Below, one piece after another: positions 13,001 through 26,200 of a DNA stretch of 54,315 nt (position 1 is its first letter; every line of letters begins with the position of its first letter). The stretch is from Schoenoplectus triqueter (Eukaryota; Streptophyta; Magnoliopsida; Poales; Cyperaceae): contig CAXKVV010001545.1 in NCBI GenBank assembly GCA_964058805.1, forward strand, positions 1 to 54,315. Direction: 5' to 3'. The translations under genes and the position numbers were made by a program. The notes under the pieces were generated by a model. That model searched no databases, was not told the DNA's origin, and saw only the letters and a list, made by a program, of their open reading frames with translations.

Positions 13001-15409
13001 TGTGTTGAAATGTGACTGTAATTGATACAAACCTCGAATAAACTGTATTTATTTTTAATGCATTTATGTTAATCTTTCAATGCTATTATGTCATAAAGAT
13101 TCCATAATATAATGATTAAAATATAAAAGAATAGGGACATCATTCAAAAAAAATGTATTTTTGTGATTTTACATATTAAAATGAGGCTATATATGATACA
13201 AAATTCAAATAAACTAAATACTATTTTTATACATTTATGTTAATCTTTCAACGCTACTTGTGTCATAAACATTTTAGAATACAATGATTATAATGTAAAT
13301 GAATCGGGGATATCATTCAAATTACTTTTATATATATTTGGTGATTTTATGTGTTGAAATGAGACAATAAATGATATAAAACTCAAATAAACTGAATATC
13401 ATTTTAAAATATTTATGTTAATATTTCAATGTTATTCGTATCATAAAAGTTTGAGAACACAATGATTATAATATAAACGTAGGTGACATCATTCAAAATA
13501 ATTTTTGAGTATTTTTGTGATTTTATGTGTGAAAATGAGGCTACGATTTATGCAAAATTCGAATAAAAATGAATACTGATTTAATGCATTTGTGATAATC
13601 TTTCAACGATATTTGTGTCATTTGTGTCATAAAGGTTCTAGAACAAAATTGTTATAATACAATTGAATAAGGGATATGATTCAAAATAATTTTGAGTATT
13701 TTGATGATTTTATGTGTTGAAATGAGATTACGCATGATACAAAACTTGAATAAACCAAATAATATTTTTATACATTTGTATTAATGTTTCAAATGTATTT
13801 GTGTCATAAAGGTTTGAGAACACAAATAGGGGACAAAATATTATTTTCATGCATTTTTATGCATTCGAATAAACTAAATATTATTTTTATGTATTTTCAT
13901 AAAAGTTTAAGAACATAATAATTATAATGTAAATGAATAGAGGACATCACTTAAAATGACATTGTGTATTTTGGTGATTTTATGTGTTGAAATGACGCTA
14001 CAATTAATTCAAAACTCGAATAAATTAAATATCATTTTAAAGCATTTATTTTAATCTTTCCACGCTATTTGTGTCATAAAAGTTCTAGAACGTAATAATT
14101 AAAATATAAATGAATAGAGGACATTATTCAAAATATAATTGTGTATTTTTATGATTTTATGTGTTGAAATGAGATTACAAAAAATACAAAACTCAAATAA
14201 ATATAATAACATTTTAATGTTTTGTGTTAATTTTTTAACGTAATTTGTGTCATAAAAATTTGATAATACCATGATTATAATCTACAAGAAAAGGAATATC
14301 ATTCCAAATAACTTTGTGTATTTTGGTGATTTTATGTGTTGAAATATGGATAAAAATTATACAAAACTCGAATGAACTGCATACCATTTTAATTCATTTG
14401 TGTTAATCATTCAACGTTATTCATATCATAAAAGTTTGAGAACACAATGGTTATAATATAAATGAATAAGGGACAACATTCAAAATAAATTTGTGCATTC
14501 TGGTGATTTTATATGCTGAAATATGGCTACAAATTAAACAAAATTCGAATAAATGGCATAATATTTTAGTACATTTGTGTTAATCTTTCAATGTTATTTA
14601 TGTCATAAAGATTCCAGGACGCAACAACTAAAATATAAAATAATAGGAGACATCATTCCAAACATAATTGTGTGTTTTTATGATTTTATGCGTTGAATGG
14701 GGCTACAAATGATACAAAACTGAAATAAACTGAACACCATTTTAATTCATTTTTATAAATCTTTCAGCGTTATTTGTGTCATAAAGGTTCAATAACACAA
14801 TGATTATAACATAAACGAATAGGGGATATTATTCCAAATAATTGTGTATTTAGATGATTTTATTTGTTGAAATGTGACAATAAATTATACAAAACTCGAA
14901 TAAATTGCATAGTGTTTTAATGCATTTGTGTTAATCTTTCAACGATATTCGTGTTTAAAGGATCGATAACACAACGATTGAAATATAAATGAATAGGAGA
15001 CATTATTCAAAACATCATTATGTATTTTTGCGATTTTATGTGTTGAAATGAGACTATAAATGATATAAAACACAAATAAACTCATTACCATTTTAAAGCA
15101 TTTGTGTTAATCTTTCAATATTATTTGTGTCGTCATAAAGATTTGAGAATACAATAATTATAGTGTAAACGATTAAGAAACATCATTCAAAATAATATTG
15201 TTCGCTTTGGTGATTTTATGTGTTAAAATGAGGCTACATATGATACAAAACTCAAATAAACTGAATATCATTTTCATGCATTTCTGTTAATCTTTCAAAG
15301 TTATTTGTGTCATAAGGTTCGAGAACACAATGACTATAATATAAAAAATAGAGGACATCATTCAAAATAATTTTTTTATATTTTAGTTATTTTATGTCCT
15401 GAGATGAGA

Positions 15410-15414
15410 CTACA
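15410..15414. repeat. Target site duplication CTACA (left)
   Basis: CTACA immediately before the TG that opens the solo LTR. The same five bases follow its terminal CA at 20,045. In intact satellite 1 monomers this is the single site in GAGGCTACAAATG. Confidence 0.9.
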
Positions 15415-17006
15415 TGTTTACCCCTGAAAGGTCGAAGGAAGAAATATAAGAGAAAAGCCAAGATCAAACCCTAAATATTAATTTTCAAAGCAAACCCTAT
15501 GAGCTGAACCAATGCAATCCCTATACAACAAGGAATAGTATCAATGCTAAGCCAGTATTTTGATACAATCAATCACAAGAGATCTCAATATGATTTTGCT
15601 TTCAAGGCTGATCAGGTGTCAAAGCTGGGAGCAACCACCTAACCATGCTTTGATTTGTGTCAATTACTGATAAGTAGTCAGCTCTTTGACCAAATCACCC
15701 TCATGTTAAGGGATTGGAAGATAATTTCACAAGACTGATCAGATGCCAAAGCTGAGAGCAACCATCTGATCGAGTCTGGATTTGTATCAATTGTTGACAA
15801 GTAATCAACTGTTGATCAAATCAAACCCTAATAAATATCAATACAAGTCTAATTGTTGTTTAATTAGGGTGGCTTCTACAAGGGAGAGATATTTGGCAGA
15901 GACACTGAGCTACGATAGAAATCTGGGATTAATTCAGAGGAAGAAATAGGGTTTTCTTGACAAAAGAATTTTTAATTCAAAGAGAAAGGGGTAAAAATGG
16001 AATTAAAAATTACAGGGATAATCATCATGAATTTAGAGAATTTTGGTGAAATTTTCATGATTTTTGGATAAAGGGATCTATTAAAAATAATTTGGAGAAG
16101 AAAATCAAAGCAATCTGAAGGCTGAGATTTAATCAATGGTTCTTTTGGGTGCAACTTGGGGACCATGCTTCACTGGGTGAAAGTTGGGAACACAAGACAA
16201 AAGAACATCTATATGGCGCTGAAGAGAGATTTTGAAATAAAGGGAAATTTGTGTAAACTTGGTGCACAACAGTTGTTTCTCATTAAATATGACGTGCGGG
16301 TCCGGTTCACGTGCACCTAGTCCACCCGAACCACACAATCTCCCTCTCTCATTTCTCCCACTGACAAGGGGCCCCACTAGACAGAAAACTCTTCTTCTTC
16401 TGCTCTGTTGCGAATTCCTTTCTGCTGGTTCGAATATCTTCAACAGAATCAAATAGAAATCGGGAAAAGGGTCAAACGGCGACGGAATTTTACAAATTAT
16501 ATACCGTTGGAAAGCTCCCGGCGAGGAGAACATTTTAGAACAATTTATTTTCAGTTTCATGCACTGTGAATCACTTGCATTCAAGGGAAAAGAGATTCGG
16601 GCATAGGATTCAATCGGATGATTTGGCGAGTAATTGGACAAATTAACAGTTTAGGAGGCACTATGTGGGCCCCACGATGCAGTTGGAGTTATTGCTGGCA
16701 TAAAACAGTTACTGGTTGCATGACTTCTTGCTAGAACCAGTGCACAGAACCAAAGACCAGTACCAAGGGTTGATTATTTTGGTGTTTGGAAAGGAAGAAC
16801 AAATGAGAGTGAGTTGTAATCACACTGCCCAGTTGCTAATCCGAAACTTAATCCATGACAGCAACAAACACAACTCGGGAGTGATCTCAACCATTCAATT
16901 GAGTGAACAAAGGCTAGGATCTTGCCACCTCAACGATCCATGGACTCGAGAAAACACAAATTGTGCAAAAGAAAACACAATTTGGCAGTTAAGCTCTCAA
17001 CTGACC

Positions 17007-17016
17007 CCTATATAAG
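17007..17016 (+). promoter_or_regulatory. TATA box of the solo LTR
   Basis: CCTATATAAG about 1.6 kb into the LTR. The homologous minus-strand LTR has TATATAAA about 2.0 kb from its own start. This marks the probable U3/R boundary; transcription would start near 17,040. Confidence 0.6.
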
Positions 17017-17396
17017 TCCTTAACAGCAAAGAAAATAAAAGAGGAGATTGGGTGATAAAAAATAGTACACACACTCCAGCAACGGTCTTGATTCCATTTC
17101 TTTTTAGCTGACATCTTTGGCAAGAAAACACACGGGCACACACACCCTCAAGCAATTAATCGTGTGAATGCAAAGAGAGATAAGGGAGAGGTCAATAATG
17201 TTCTAAGAAGAGAGGCCAATGTCTTTGTAACATTTAAACAAGATTGAATTCGTTTATTTTGTCTCTTGGAAAACAAGATCAGGTTTGATTCAAGATTGTT
17301 AATTTGCATTGATTCTAGCAATTATTACTTGTTCTTGATTTTTCTTTTCTTCTTTTCGCACCTCTTTTCTTTCTTTTGGTCAATTAAAAGCTTGGT

Positions 17397-17670
17397 GAGC
17401 ATATCTCGTGAGCCACTGGTCCAGGGATACCTGGTGAGCCTTTAGGCCGAGATAAATGTGAAATCAGCTAAGGAGTGCTATTGGAGGTTGTGAATTTGAG
17501 TTGATCTTTTGATTTCATTTCAATTTTCTTTACTGATTTTATCTATTCCCTTGAGCTGTATTGCTTGAACATCAATTAGAGGTTAATACGAAGAAGTTCC
17601 TAGCATGTCTCGTGAGCCACTGGCCCAGATATCTCTGGTGAGCCTTTAGGCCGAGACGAATGCAAATAAA
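17397..17670. repeat. Direct repeat pair inside the solo LTR
   Basis: TCTCGTGAGCCACTGG followed by GGTGAGCCTTTAGGCCGAGA occurs near 17,405 and again near 17,608, about 203 bp apart. Non-coding. Confidence 0.85.
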
Positions 17671-18625
17671 GAATTGCTCAAATGCTAGTCGGAATTATCG
17701 CAAAAAAATTATGATAAGAATTCAAAGATTCTGATAAAAAGGCAAAGAATTAACAGATAGTAATAACATCACAAATTGGGACTCAGCACTAATATGAACT
17801 CAATTTGTCGATTCACTAATGCAAACGCAATCTGGTACCAAACCGGTACCGAGATAAGAAAATGGTACGGGCCCTGCTACCATCCCATCGCACCGATCTT
17901 TGATCGACCTCCAGTAATAGACTACTGACATTAAGACGATTCTATTCTTGATGGCTAATCTCTTATCGGAGACCTAGATCGTCGGAGAAGCTGCCGCACA
18001 CGAATCTCAGAGCCACTGAAGGAGCTTTGAAGTGTGAATCGTAAGGCACCTGCACGCATCTTAACGGATCACATGACGATCTAACGGCATCTGGGGAATC
18101 AAGCTTAAAGAGGAGATCTTAAAATACATCTGGGCCTTGCACTAATCGTAAAGAAATTCGATGATTCTAGATAACCCACAAAAAGGGAATAGAGGTGGCC
18201 CGAATGAAATAAAAAAAGTAGTAATAGTCGGCCTGAGCCCAATCAGTGAAAATAAAGAAGATGAATAAAATGAACCTGACCCAACTTGCAAGATTAAAAG
18301 GAAAATTAATTTTAGCATGGTTTGTGAGATAAAATCTCGGCCCACCTGTGAAAATAAAAAAAAAACGAAATGGGCTCAATCTGTTAAAGATAAAGGAAAT
18401 TAGATCTTAAACCCAATTCAACTAAGCCCAACTCAGTAAATAAATCATTTGGAAATGTTCCCAAACTTCAAATTGACTCAAATTTATTTTTAAAATTTTT
18501 TTTTCATAGTATTTTTCTATATAAAAACATTTCAATTTTAAGAATTTTACAGTACTGAAATAATTTAAAAGCAAAATGACATTGTTTGCTTTTCCCTATT
18601 TGACCAAGCTTTGACTTGCTATTTT

Positions 18626-18860
18626 GGCTATTATAAAAATCCTAAAAATTCAAATAAAATCATAAATAATAGCCAACTTATTTCCTATTATTTTTGTAAG
18701 TAATTTTCTACAAAAATAAATAGAGTTCAAAATGATAAAAAATAAAATTCTATTACTTTAGCTATTATAAAATCCCAAAAATCTAAATAAAAATTCTAAA
18801 TAATAGCTAACTCATTTTCTATTATTTTTGTAAATAATCTTCCACAAAAATAAATAGAGT
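18626..18860. repeat. AT-rich direct repeat pair, ~134-bp spacing, inside the solo LTR
   Basis: GCTATTATAAAA...AAATAATAGC occurs twice (from 18,627 and 18,761), each followed by CTATTATTTTTGTAA and ACAAAAATAAATAGAGTT. Each unit can also fold on itself because GCTATTAT and ATAATAGC are inverted. Confidence 0.8.
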
Positions 18861-19199
18861 TAAAAATAAAAATAAATTCACCTTTGTAATAGAGATAATA
18901 ATGAAAGGCGTTATCTTAATAAAAATCAATAAAAATGTAATAATCTTTTTTTTTTACATTTTAGAGGTGAATAAATACGCTCACACAAGGGGTGTAGAGT
19001 AACACAGTGATCTTGCACAAGTAATGCAACATTCAGAATAATTAGTCGGGACAAGAACATTTTGACGCTCGTTGAAGAATAACCAAGGCTGTGACATCAA
19101 CATGAAGATATATGTCGACTCTAAGAAAGAAGAACATTACGATATCCGAAGGAAGTGACATCCTAATGACTCGGTGTCATGAACAAGTAATTCATGACT

Positions 19200-19760
19200 A
19201 GTTGAGCTAGTAAGACTGAACTCATCCGTCGATAAGTTTGTCTTCTGGTTCATCTCCTGAGATTGTGAGATTGAATCGTTCTGTAATATATTCATTCACA
19301 AAACAGTGAATGTGAATCGTTCTGTGGTAGGTTCCTAAACTAACACACGCCTCAATGTTAAGCTAGCTTAGTGCTTCAGGTTTGACTTTGTGCGCAGTTG
19401 TGTTCCTAGGTTTATGAATCGGCTTAGTGCTTGGAATTCATGATCTAGAAGATCAGTGAGAAGAAACACGTGGGCCAAATTCACCCTTCTCCTGATTCAC
19501 CAACCTCAAGATCAGCCGGTTTAGTGCTTCGAGTTGTATTTTGTGTGATTGGTTGTTGACTAGTTAAGATTGAACCGTTCTGTAGTAGGTTTATCTTCTA
19601 GATCAACTGAGGTTAAAGTCGTTCTGTAGTAGACTTACCTTAAACCCCTTTGAAGAGATTAATCTGATATGTAGTAAGGTTATCTCCCGAGGCGGTAAAG
19701 ACTGAACCGATCTGTAGTAGGTTCGTCTTTCACGGGATTAACCTTTTGGTGAATCCAGAT
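19200..19760. repeat. Degenerate repeats with GAACCGTTCTGTAGTAGGTT core
   Basis: The core (variants GAATCGTTCTGT, AACCGATCTGTAGTAGGTTC, GTCGTTCTGTAGTAG) occurs at least seven times at irregular spacings of about 50-60 bp within the LTR. It is absent from the homologous minus-strand LTR, so it looks like a copy-specific expansion. Confidence 0.75.
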
Positions 19761-20044
19761 GACCACTTGACCATCATTTAACTATACTATTTACTTCTTC
19801 CTTTCAAAGATCCAGAGGTACCTCGAGGTTAACAGCCTAGGGTAATTAACGGTGGGGGCTTGCGCCCACCGGAATCTACAAGAACTCACAATCACTAAAA
19901 ACCCCCTAAATATGCATCTAAATTGGTCTAAACGGTAGAATCAACCGACATTAAACAGATGCACGCTTGGGAGGGATCTCCGTGTCCTTCTTCCGCATCC
20001 CATCGCCTAGAAGCGGTGCGGAGCGCGCGAAAAAGGGTCGCACA

Positions 20045-20203
20045 CTACAATTTATACAAAACACGAATAAACTGAATAATATTTAAATATATTTGTGTTA
20101 AACTTTCAACGCTATTCATATCATAAAAGTTTTAAACACAAAGGCTATAATATAAACGAATAGTGGACTTCATTCAAAATAACATTGAGTATTTTCATAA
20201 TTT
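20045..20203. repeat. Satellite 1, block c, ending at the junction with satellite 2
   Basis: Starts with the right copy of the duplication CTACA and continues the monomer cut by the solo LTR (GTTAAACTTTCAACGCTATT, CATTCAAAATAA). Within one monomer, after GTATTTTCATAATTTTT, the sequence changes to satellite 2 (AGAAGATTGCCCAATTAA). The exact join is within a few bases of 20,203 because both satellites have a T run there. Confidence 0.85.
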
Positions 20204-23200
20204 TTAGAAGATTGCCCAATTAACACTTTGATATGAATATTGTACGACACAAATTTTGCACAAAACATAAATAAGATGCATTAAAAATAGTTGTTTAAAC
20301 AAGTTGTTTGAGTTTTTAAAAATTATTGGCCGCGTAACTATGTATAATTTAATAAAAATTAATATAATTACTCCTAATTATGCCTATTATATGATTGTCC
20401 AATTAAAACTTATATATGAATATTCTATGAAGCTAATTTTGCATAAAATATAAGTAAGATGCATCATAAACTGTTGTTTAAACAAGTTATTTAAAATTTT
20501 CAACATTTTTTGTATCAAAACTACACATAATTTCCAGTGAATTAATATAATTACTCCTAACTATGTCTATTATAAGATTGTCGAATTCAAACTTCGACAT
20601 AAATACCACAGGACACTAATTTTTTATAAGACATAAGTAATATACATTAGAAATTGCTGTTTAAACGAGTTGTTTAAATTTTTTAACATTCTTTGCCTCA
20701 TAATGACACATAATTTCGTAAAAATTAATATAATTATTTCTAATTATGTCTATTAGAAGATTATCCAATTAATACTTCGATATGAACATTCTACGACATG
20801 AATTTTGCATAATAAATAAGTAAGATGCCTTAAAAATAGCTGTGTAAATAAGTTTGAGTTTTTTAAATTTTTGTCTGCATAACTACACATAATTTCATAA
20901 AAATTAATAAAATTACTCCTAATTATGTCTATTATATGATTGTCTAATTAATACTCAAATATGAATATCCTATAACAGTAATTTTTCATAAAACACAAAA
21001 TAAGATAATTTGAAACTACTATTTAAACAAGTTGTTTAAGATTTTCAAAATTTATTGTCTCATAACTACATATAATTTCATAAAATTAATAATTACTCCT
21101 AAGTCTGCAAAAAATTATCCAATTAATACTTGGATATGAATTTTCTACGACACTAAGTCTGCAGAAAACATAAGTAAGATGCATTAAAAATAGCTGTTTA
21201 AATTAGTTAATTGAGCTTTTCAAATTTTTTACAACATAACTATATATAATTTCATATAAATTAATATAATTACTCCTAATTATGCATATTATAAAATTAT
21301 CTAATTAAAATTTTGATATGAATATTTTATGACGCTATTTTGGAGCAAAACATAAGTAAGATGCATTAAAAATTACTGTTTAAACAAGTTCTTTGACTTT
21401 TTTAATATTTTTGGCCACATAAATATACATCATTCTGTAAAAAATAATATAATTATTTCTAATTATTCTTATTATAAGATTGTTCAATTAACACTTTGAC
21501 ATGAATATTCTACGACACTATTTTTTTCCAAAACATAAGTAAGATGCATTAGAAATAACTATTTAAAAAAGTTATTTGAATATTCCAATATTTTTGGCCG
21601 CATTACTATAAATAATTTAGTGAAACTTAATATAATCACTCCTAATTATGCCTATTAAAAAATATCCAATTAACACTTCAATATAAACATTCTACAACAT
21701 TAATTCTGCACAAAACATAAGTAGGTGACCTTAAAAACATTGTTTAAACAAGTTGTTTGAGTTTTTTTTTAAAAAATTTGGTCACATAATTACATAATTT
21801 CTTATGAATTAATATAATTACACCTAAGCATGTCTATTATAAGATCTTCTAATTAAAACTTCGATATGAATAATCTACGACACTAATTTTGCACAAAACA
21901 TAAATAAGATGCATTAAAAACAACGATTTAAACAAGTTATTTGAGTTCTTCAAAACATATGGTTGCATAACTGCACATAATTTGTTATAAATTAAAATAA
22001 TTAGTCTTAAATAAGCTTATTGTAAGATTTTCCAATAAAAACTTGGATATGAATATTCTACAACACTATTTAGCACAAAACATAAGTAAAATGCATTAAA
22101 AACTGCTGTTAAAATAAGTCGTTTAATCTTTTCAAAATTTTTGGCCATATAACTGCACATAATTTCAGATAAATTTATATAATTACTTCTAATTATGTCT
22201 TTTTACAATACTAATTTTTCACAAAACATAAGTAAGATGCATGAGAAACTACTATTTAAAAAATTTGTTTCAGTTTTCAATATGATTGCCCTCATAACAA
22301 CACATAATTTCGTGCAAATTAATATAATCACTCCTAATTATGCCTATTATAAAGTTGTCCAATAAAAACGTCGATATGAATATTCTTTAATGCTAATTTT
22401 GTACAAAACATAAGTAAGACGCGTTAAAAAATGCTCTTCAAATAAGTTGTTTGGCTTTATGAAAAATTTTGGCCTTACAAATGTACATAATTTCGTGCGA
22501 ATTAAAATAATTACTCCTAATTATGCCTATTATAAGATTGTTTGATCAAAACATCGGTATAAATATTCTATGATGCTAATTTTGCGCAAAAACATAAGTA
22601 AGATGTATTAAAAACTGCTGTTTAAATAAGTTATTTGAGTTTTTCATAATTTTTGGCCGCATAACTATATATATTTTCGTACAAATTAATATAGTTACTC
22701 CTAATCACGCCTATTATAAAATTATCCAATTAAAACTTCGATATGAGTAATCTATAACGCTAATATTGCACAATACATAAGTATGATGTGTTAAAAACTG
22801 TTGTTTAAACAAGTTGGCTTTATGAAAAATTTTGGCCGCATAAGTTGTTGCAAATTAATATAATTACTCCTAATTATGTCTTTTATAAGATTGTTCAATT
22901 AAGACTTCAAAATAAATATTTTAGGGCACTATTTTTCCTCAAAACATAAGTAAGATGCATTAGAAACTGCTATTTAAAAAAGATAAGTTTTTCAACATAT
23001 TTGGCCTCATAACTACATATAATTTCATTAAAATTAATATAATTACTCCTAATTATGCCTATTAAAATATTGGCTAATTAACACTTTGATATGAACACTC
23101 TACGGCACTAATTTTTCACAACACATAAGTAGGATGCATTTAAAACAGCTGTTTAAACATGTTGTTGGTCATTTTCAAAATATTTGGCTAGTACACATAA

Positions 23201-26200
23201 TTTTATGCAAATTAATATATTACTCCTAATTATGCCTATTATAAGATTGTCCAATTAACACTTCGATATCAATATCCTATGACACTAATTTTTCATAAAA
23301 TATAAGTAAGATATATAAGAAACTGTTGTTTAAAAAAGTTATCTAAGATTTTTAATATTTTTTGACTCATAACTACACATAATTTTATGAAAATTAATGT
23401 ATTATTCCTAATTATACATATTAGAAGATTATCCAATTAACACTTCGATATGAACATTGTACGACACAAATTTTACACAAAACATAAATAAGATGCATTA
23501 AAAATAGTTGTTTAAACAAGTTGTTTGAGTTTTTGAAAATTATTGGCCGCGTAACTATATATAATTTCATGAAAATTAATATAATTACTCCTAATTATGC
23601 CTATTATATGATTGTCCAATTAAAACTTAAATATGAATAAACTATGACGCTAATTTTGCACAAAATATAATTAAGATGTATTAGAAACTGTTGTTTAAAC
23701 AAGTTATTTAAGATTTTCCACATTTGTTTCATCAAAGCTACACATAATTCTGAGCAAATTAATATAATTACTCCTAACTATGTTTATTATATGATTGTCA
23801 AATTAACACTTCGACATGAATATCATAGGACAATAATTTTTCATAAGACATATGTAACATACATTAGAAATTGTTGTTTAAACAAGTTGTTTATGATTTT
23901 TAACATTTATTACCTCATAATGACACATAATTTTGTGAAATAAATAATGACTCCTAATTATGCCTTTTAGAAGATTATACAATAAATAATTTGATATGAA
24001 CATTCTACGATATGAATTTTGCATAAAAAATAATTAAGATGCATTAAAAACAGTTGTGTAAACAAGTTGTTTGAGATTTTTAAAATTTTTGGCGGCATAA
24101 CTGCACATAATTTCTCACAAATTAATATAATTACTCCTAATTATGCCTATTATATGATTGTCCAATTAACACTCCAATATGAATACCCTATAACAGTAAT
24201 TTTTCGTAAAACATAAATAAGATACATTTGAAACTACTACTTAAATAAGTTGTTTAAGATTTGTAGAATTTATTATCTCATAACTACATATAATTTCATG
24301 AAAATTAATATAATTACTCAATTGTGCCTATTAGAAGTTTATCCAATTAATATTTGGATATGAATATTCTATGACACTAAGTCTGCACAAAACATAAGTA
24401 AGATGCATTAAACTGATTAAACTAGTTGATTGAGTTTTTCAAATTTTTTGCCGCATAACTATATATAATTTCATGCAAATTAATATAATTACTTATAATT
24501 ATGTCTAATATAAGATTATCTAATTAAAAATTTGATATGAATATTCTATGATTCTATTTTGGCGCAAAATAAAAGTAAGATGCATTAAAAAATATTGTTC
24601 TAATTACTCCTAATTATGCCTATTATAAGATTGTTCAATTAAAACTTCAATATGAATATTATAAGATTGTCCTATTAAAACTTCAATAAGAAAATTCGAT
24701 GACGCTAATTTTGCACAAAACATAAGTAAGATGCATTAAAAACTGCTGCATAAACAAGTAGTTTGTGTTTTTCATAATTTTTGGCCGCATAATTACATAT
24801 AATTCCGTGCAACTTAATACAATTACTCCTAATCACGCCTATTATAAAATTGATCAATTAAAATTTCGAAATGAATATTCTACAACGGTAATATTGCACA
24901 AAACATAAGTAAGATGCGTTAAAAATTGCTGTTTAAACAAGTTGTTTGGCTTTATGAAAATTGTTGACCCCATAATTACACATAATTTGATGCAAATTAA
25001 TATAATTACTTCTAAATTATGCCTATTATAAGATTGTTCAATTAATACTTCAAAATGAATATTTTATGACACTATTTTTCCTAAAACCTAATGTAAGATG
25101 CTTTAGAAACTGCTATTTAAAAAAGTTAAGTTTTTCAACATTTTTTACCTCATACCTACATATAATTTCACAAAAATTAATGTAATTACTCCTAATTATA
25201 CTTATTAAAATATTAGCCAATTAACACTTCGATATGAACACTCTATGATACTAATTTTGCACAAGACATAAGTAGGATGCATTAAAAACAGCTGTTAAAA
25301 CAACTTGTTTGTGTCTTTAAAAATTTTTGAATGCATAAGTACACAAAATTTCATGCAAATTAATATAATTACTCCTAATTATACCTATTATATAATTTTC
25401 TAATTAACTCTTCGATATGAATATTCTACAACACTATTTTTTCATAAAACATAAGTAAGATATATATCAGAAACTGCTGTTTAAATAAATTGTTTAAGAT
25501 TTTTAATATTTTTTTACTCATAACTACACATAATTTCATAAAAAATAATATAATTACTCCTAATTATACCTATTAGAAGATTATCCAATTAACACTTCAA
25601 TATGAACATTGTACGACACAAATTTTACACAAAACAAAAATAAGATGCATTAAAAACAGTTGTCTAAACAAGTTGTCTGAGTTTTTGAAAATGGTTGGCC
25701 GAATAACTATATATAATTTCCTAAAAATTAATATAATTAATCATAATTATGCCTATTATATGATTTTCTAATTAAAATATAGATATGAATGTTCTATGAC
25801 GTAAATTTTGCACAAAATATAAGAAATATGCATTAGAAACTATGGTTTAAACAAGTTGTTTAAGATTTTTAACATTTTTTACAACAAAACTACACATAAT
25901 TTCAAGAAAATTAATATAATTACTTCTAACTATGTCTATCATAAGATTGTCAAATTAACACTTCGACATGAAAATCATAAGACACTAATTTTCCATAAGA
26001 CGTAAGATAAATTAGAAATTACTGTTTAAACAAGTTGTTTAAGATTTTTAACATTTATTGCCTCATAATGACATATAATTTCGTAAAAATTAATATAATT
26101 ACTCCTAATTATGCCTATTAGAAGATTATCTAGTTAACACTTCGATATGAACATTCTACGACACAAATTTTGCATGAAAAATAAGTAAGATGCATTAAAA

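Larger units (their letters stand above)
9640..15414. repeat. Satellite 1, block b (~177-bp monomer)
   Basis: About 31 monomers of the same satellite as 4442-6544, in the same orientation, interrupted by a 196-bp MITE-like element at 9881. Two monomer types recur in order. One has CAATTAAAATATAAAAG and CAAAACATAATTG (near 11,553, 12,760, 14,096 and 14,620). The next has TCAATAACACAATGATTAT and AAATGTGGCT (near 11,710, 12,240, 12,924 and 14,784). Monomers near 13,830-13,910 are truncated. The block ends at the target site of the solo LTR. Confidence 0.95.
15415..20044 (+). mobile_element. Solo LTR (4.63 kb) of a Tat/Ogre-like Ty3/gypsy family
   Basis: Begins TGTTTACCCCTGAAA and ends GGGTCGCACA (TG...CA ends), flanked by the perfect 5-bp repeat CTACA and inserted in a satellite 1 monomer that continues on the other side. 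No gag, pol, primer-binding site or second LTR lies inside, so it is best read as a solo LTR. Family identity comes from the right-hand element: the start, the 15,491 region, the 18,434-18,490 region and the last ~200 bp all match 40,545-46,839 in inverse orientation, and that LTR adjoins Tat-type pol remnants. It carries a TATA box at 17,009 and several internal direct repeats. Reading frames inside (for example 16,129-16,641 on -) have no family resemblance. Confidence 0.85.

Noticed and set aside
4442..15414. CRISPR-like regular spacing
   Set aside because: The whole ~177-bp unit repeats without unique spacers, and the host is a plant.
16129..16641. 170-codon frame on the minus strand of the solo LTR
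   Set aside because: No recognisable domain, not preserved in the homologous LTR, and composition follows the LTR.
15415..20044. Complete small LTR retrotransposon (TRIM or LARD) instead of a solo LTR
   Set aside because: The start sequence TGTTTACCCC does not recur inside, so no pair of direct terminal repeats is present.
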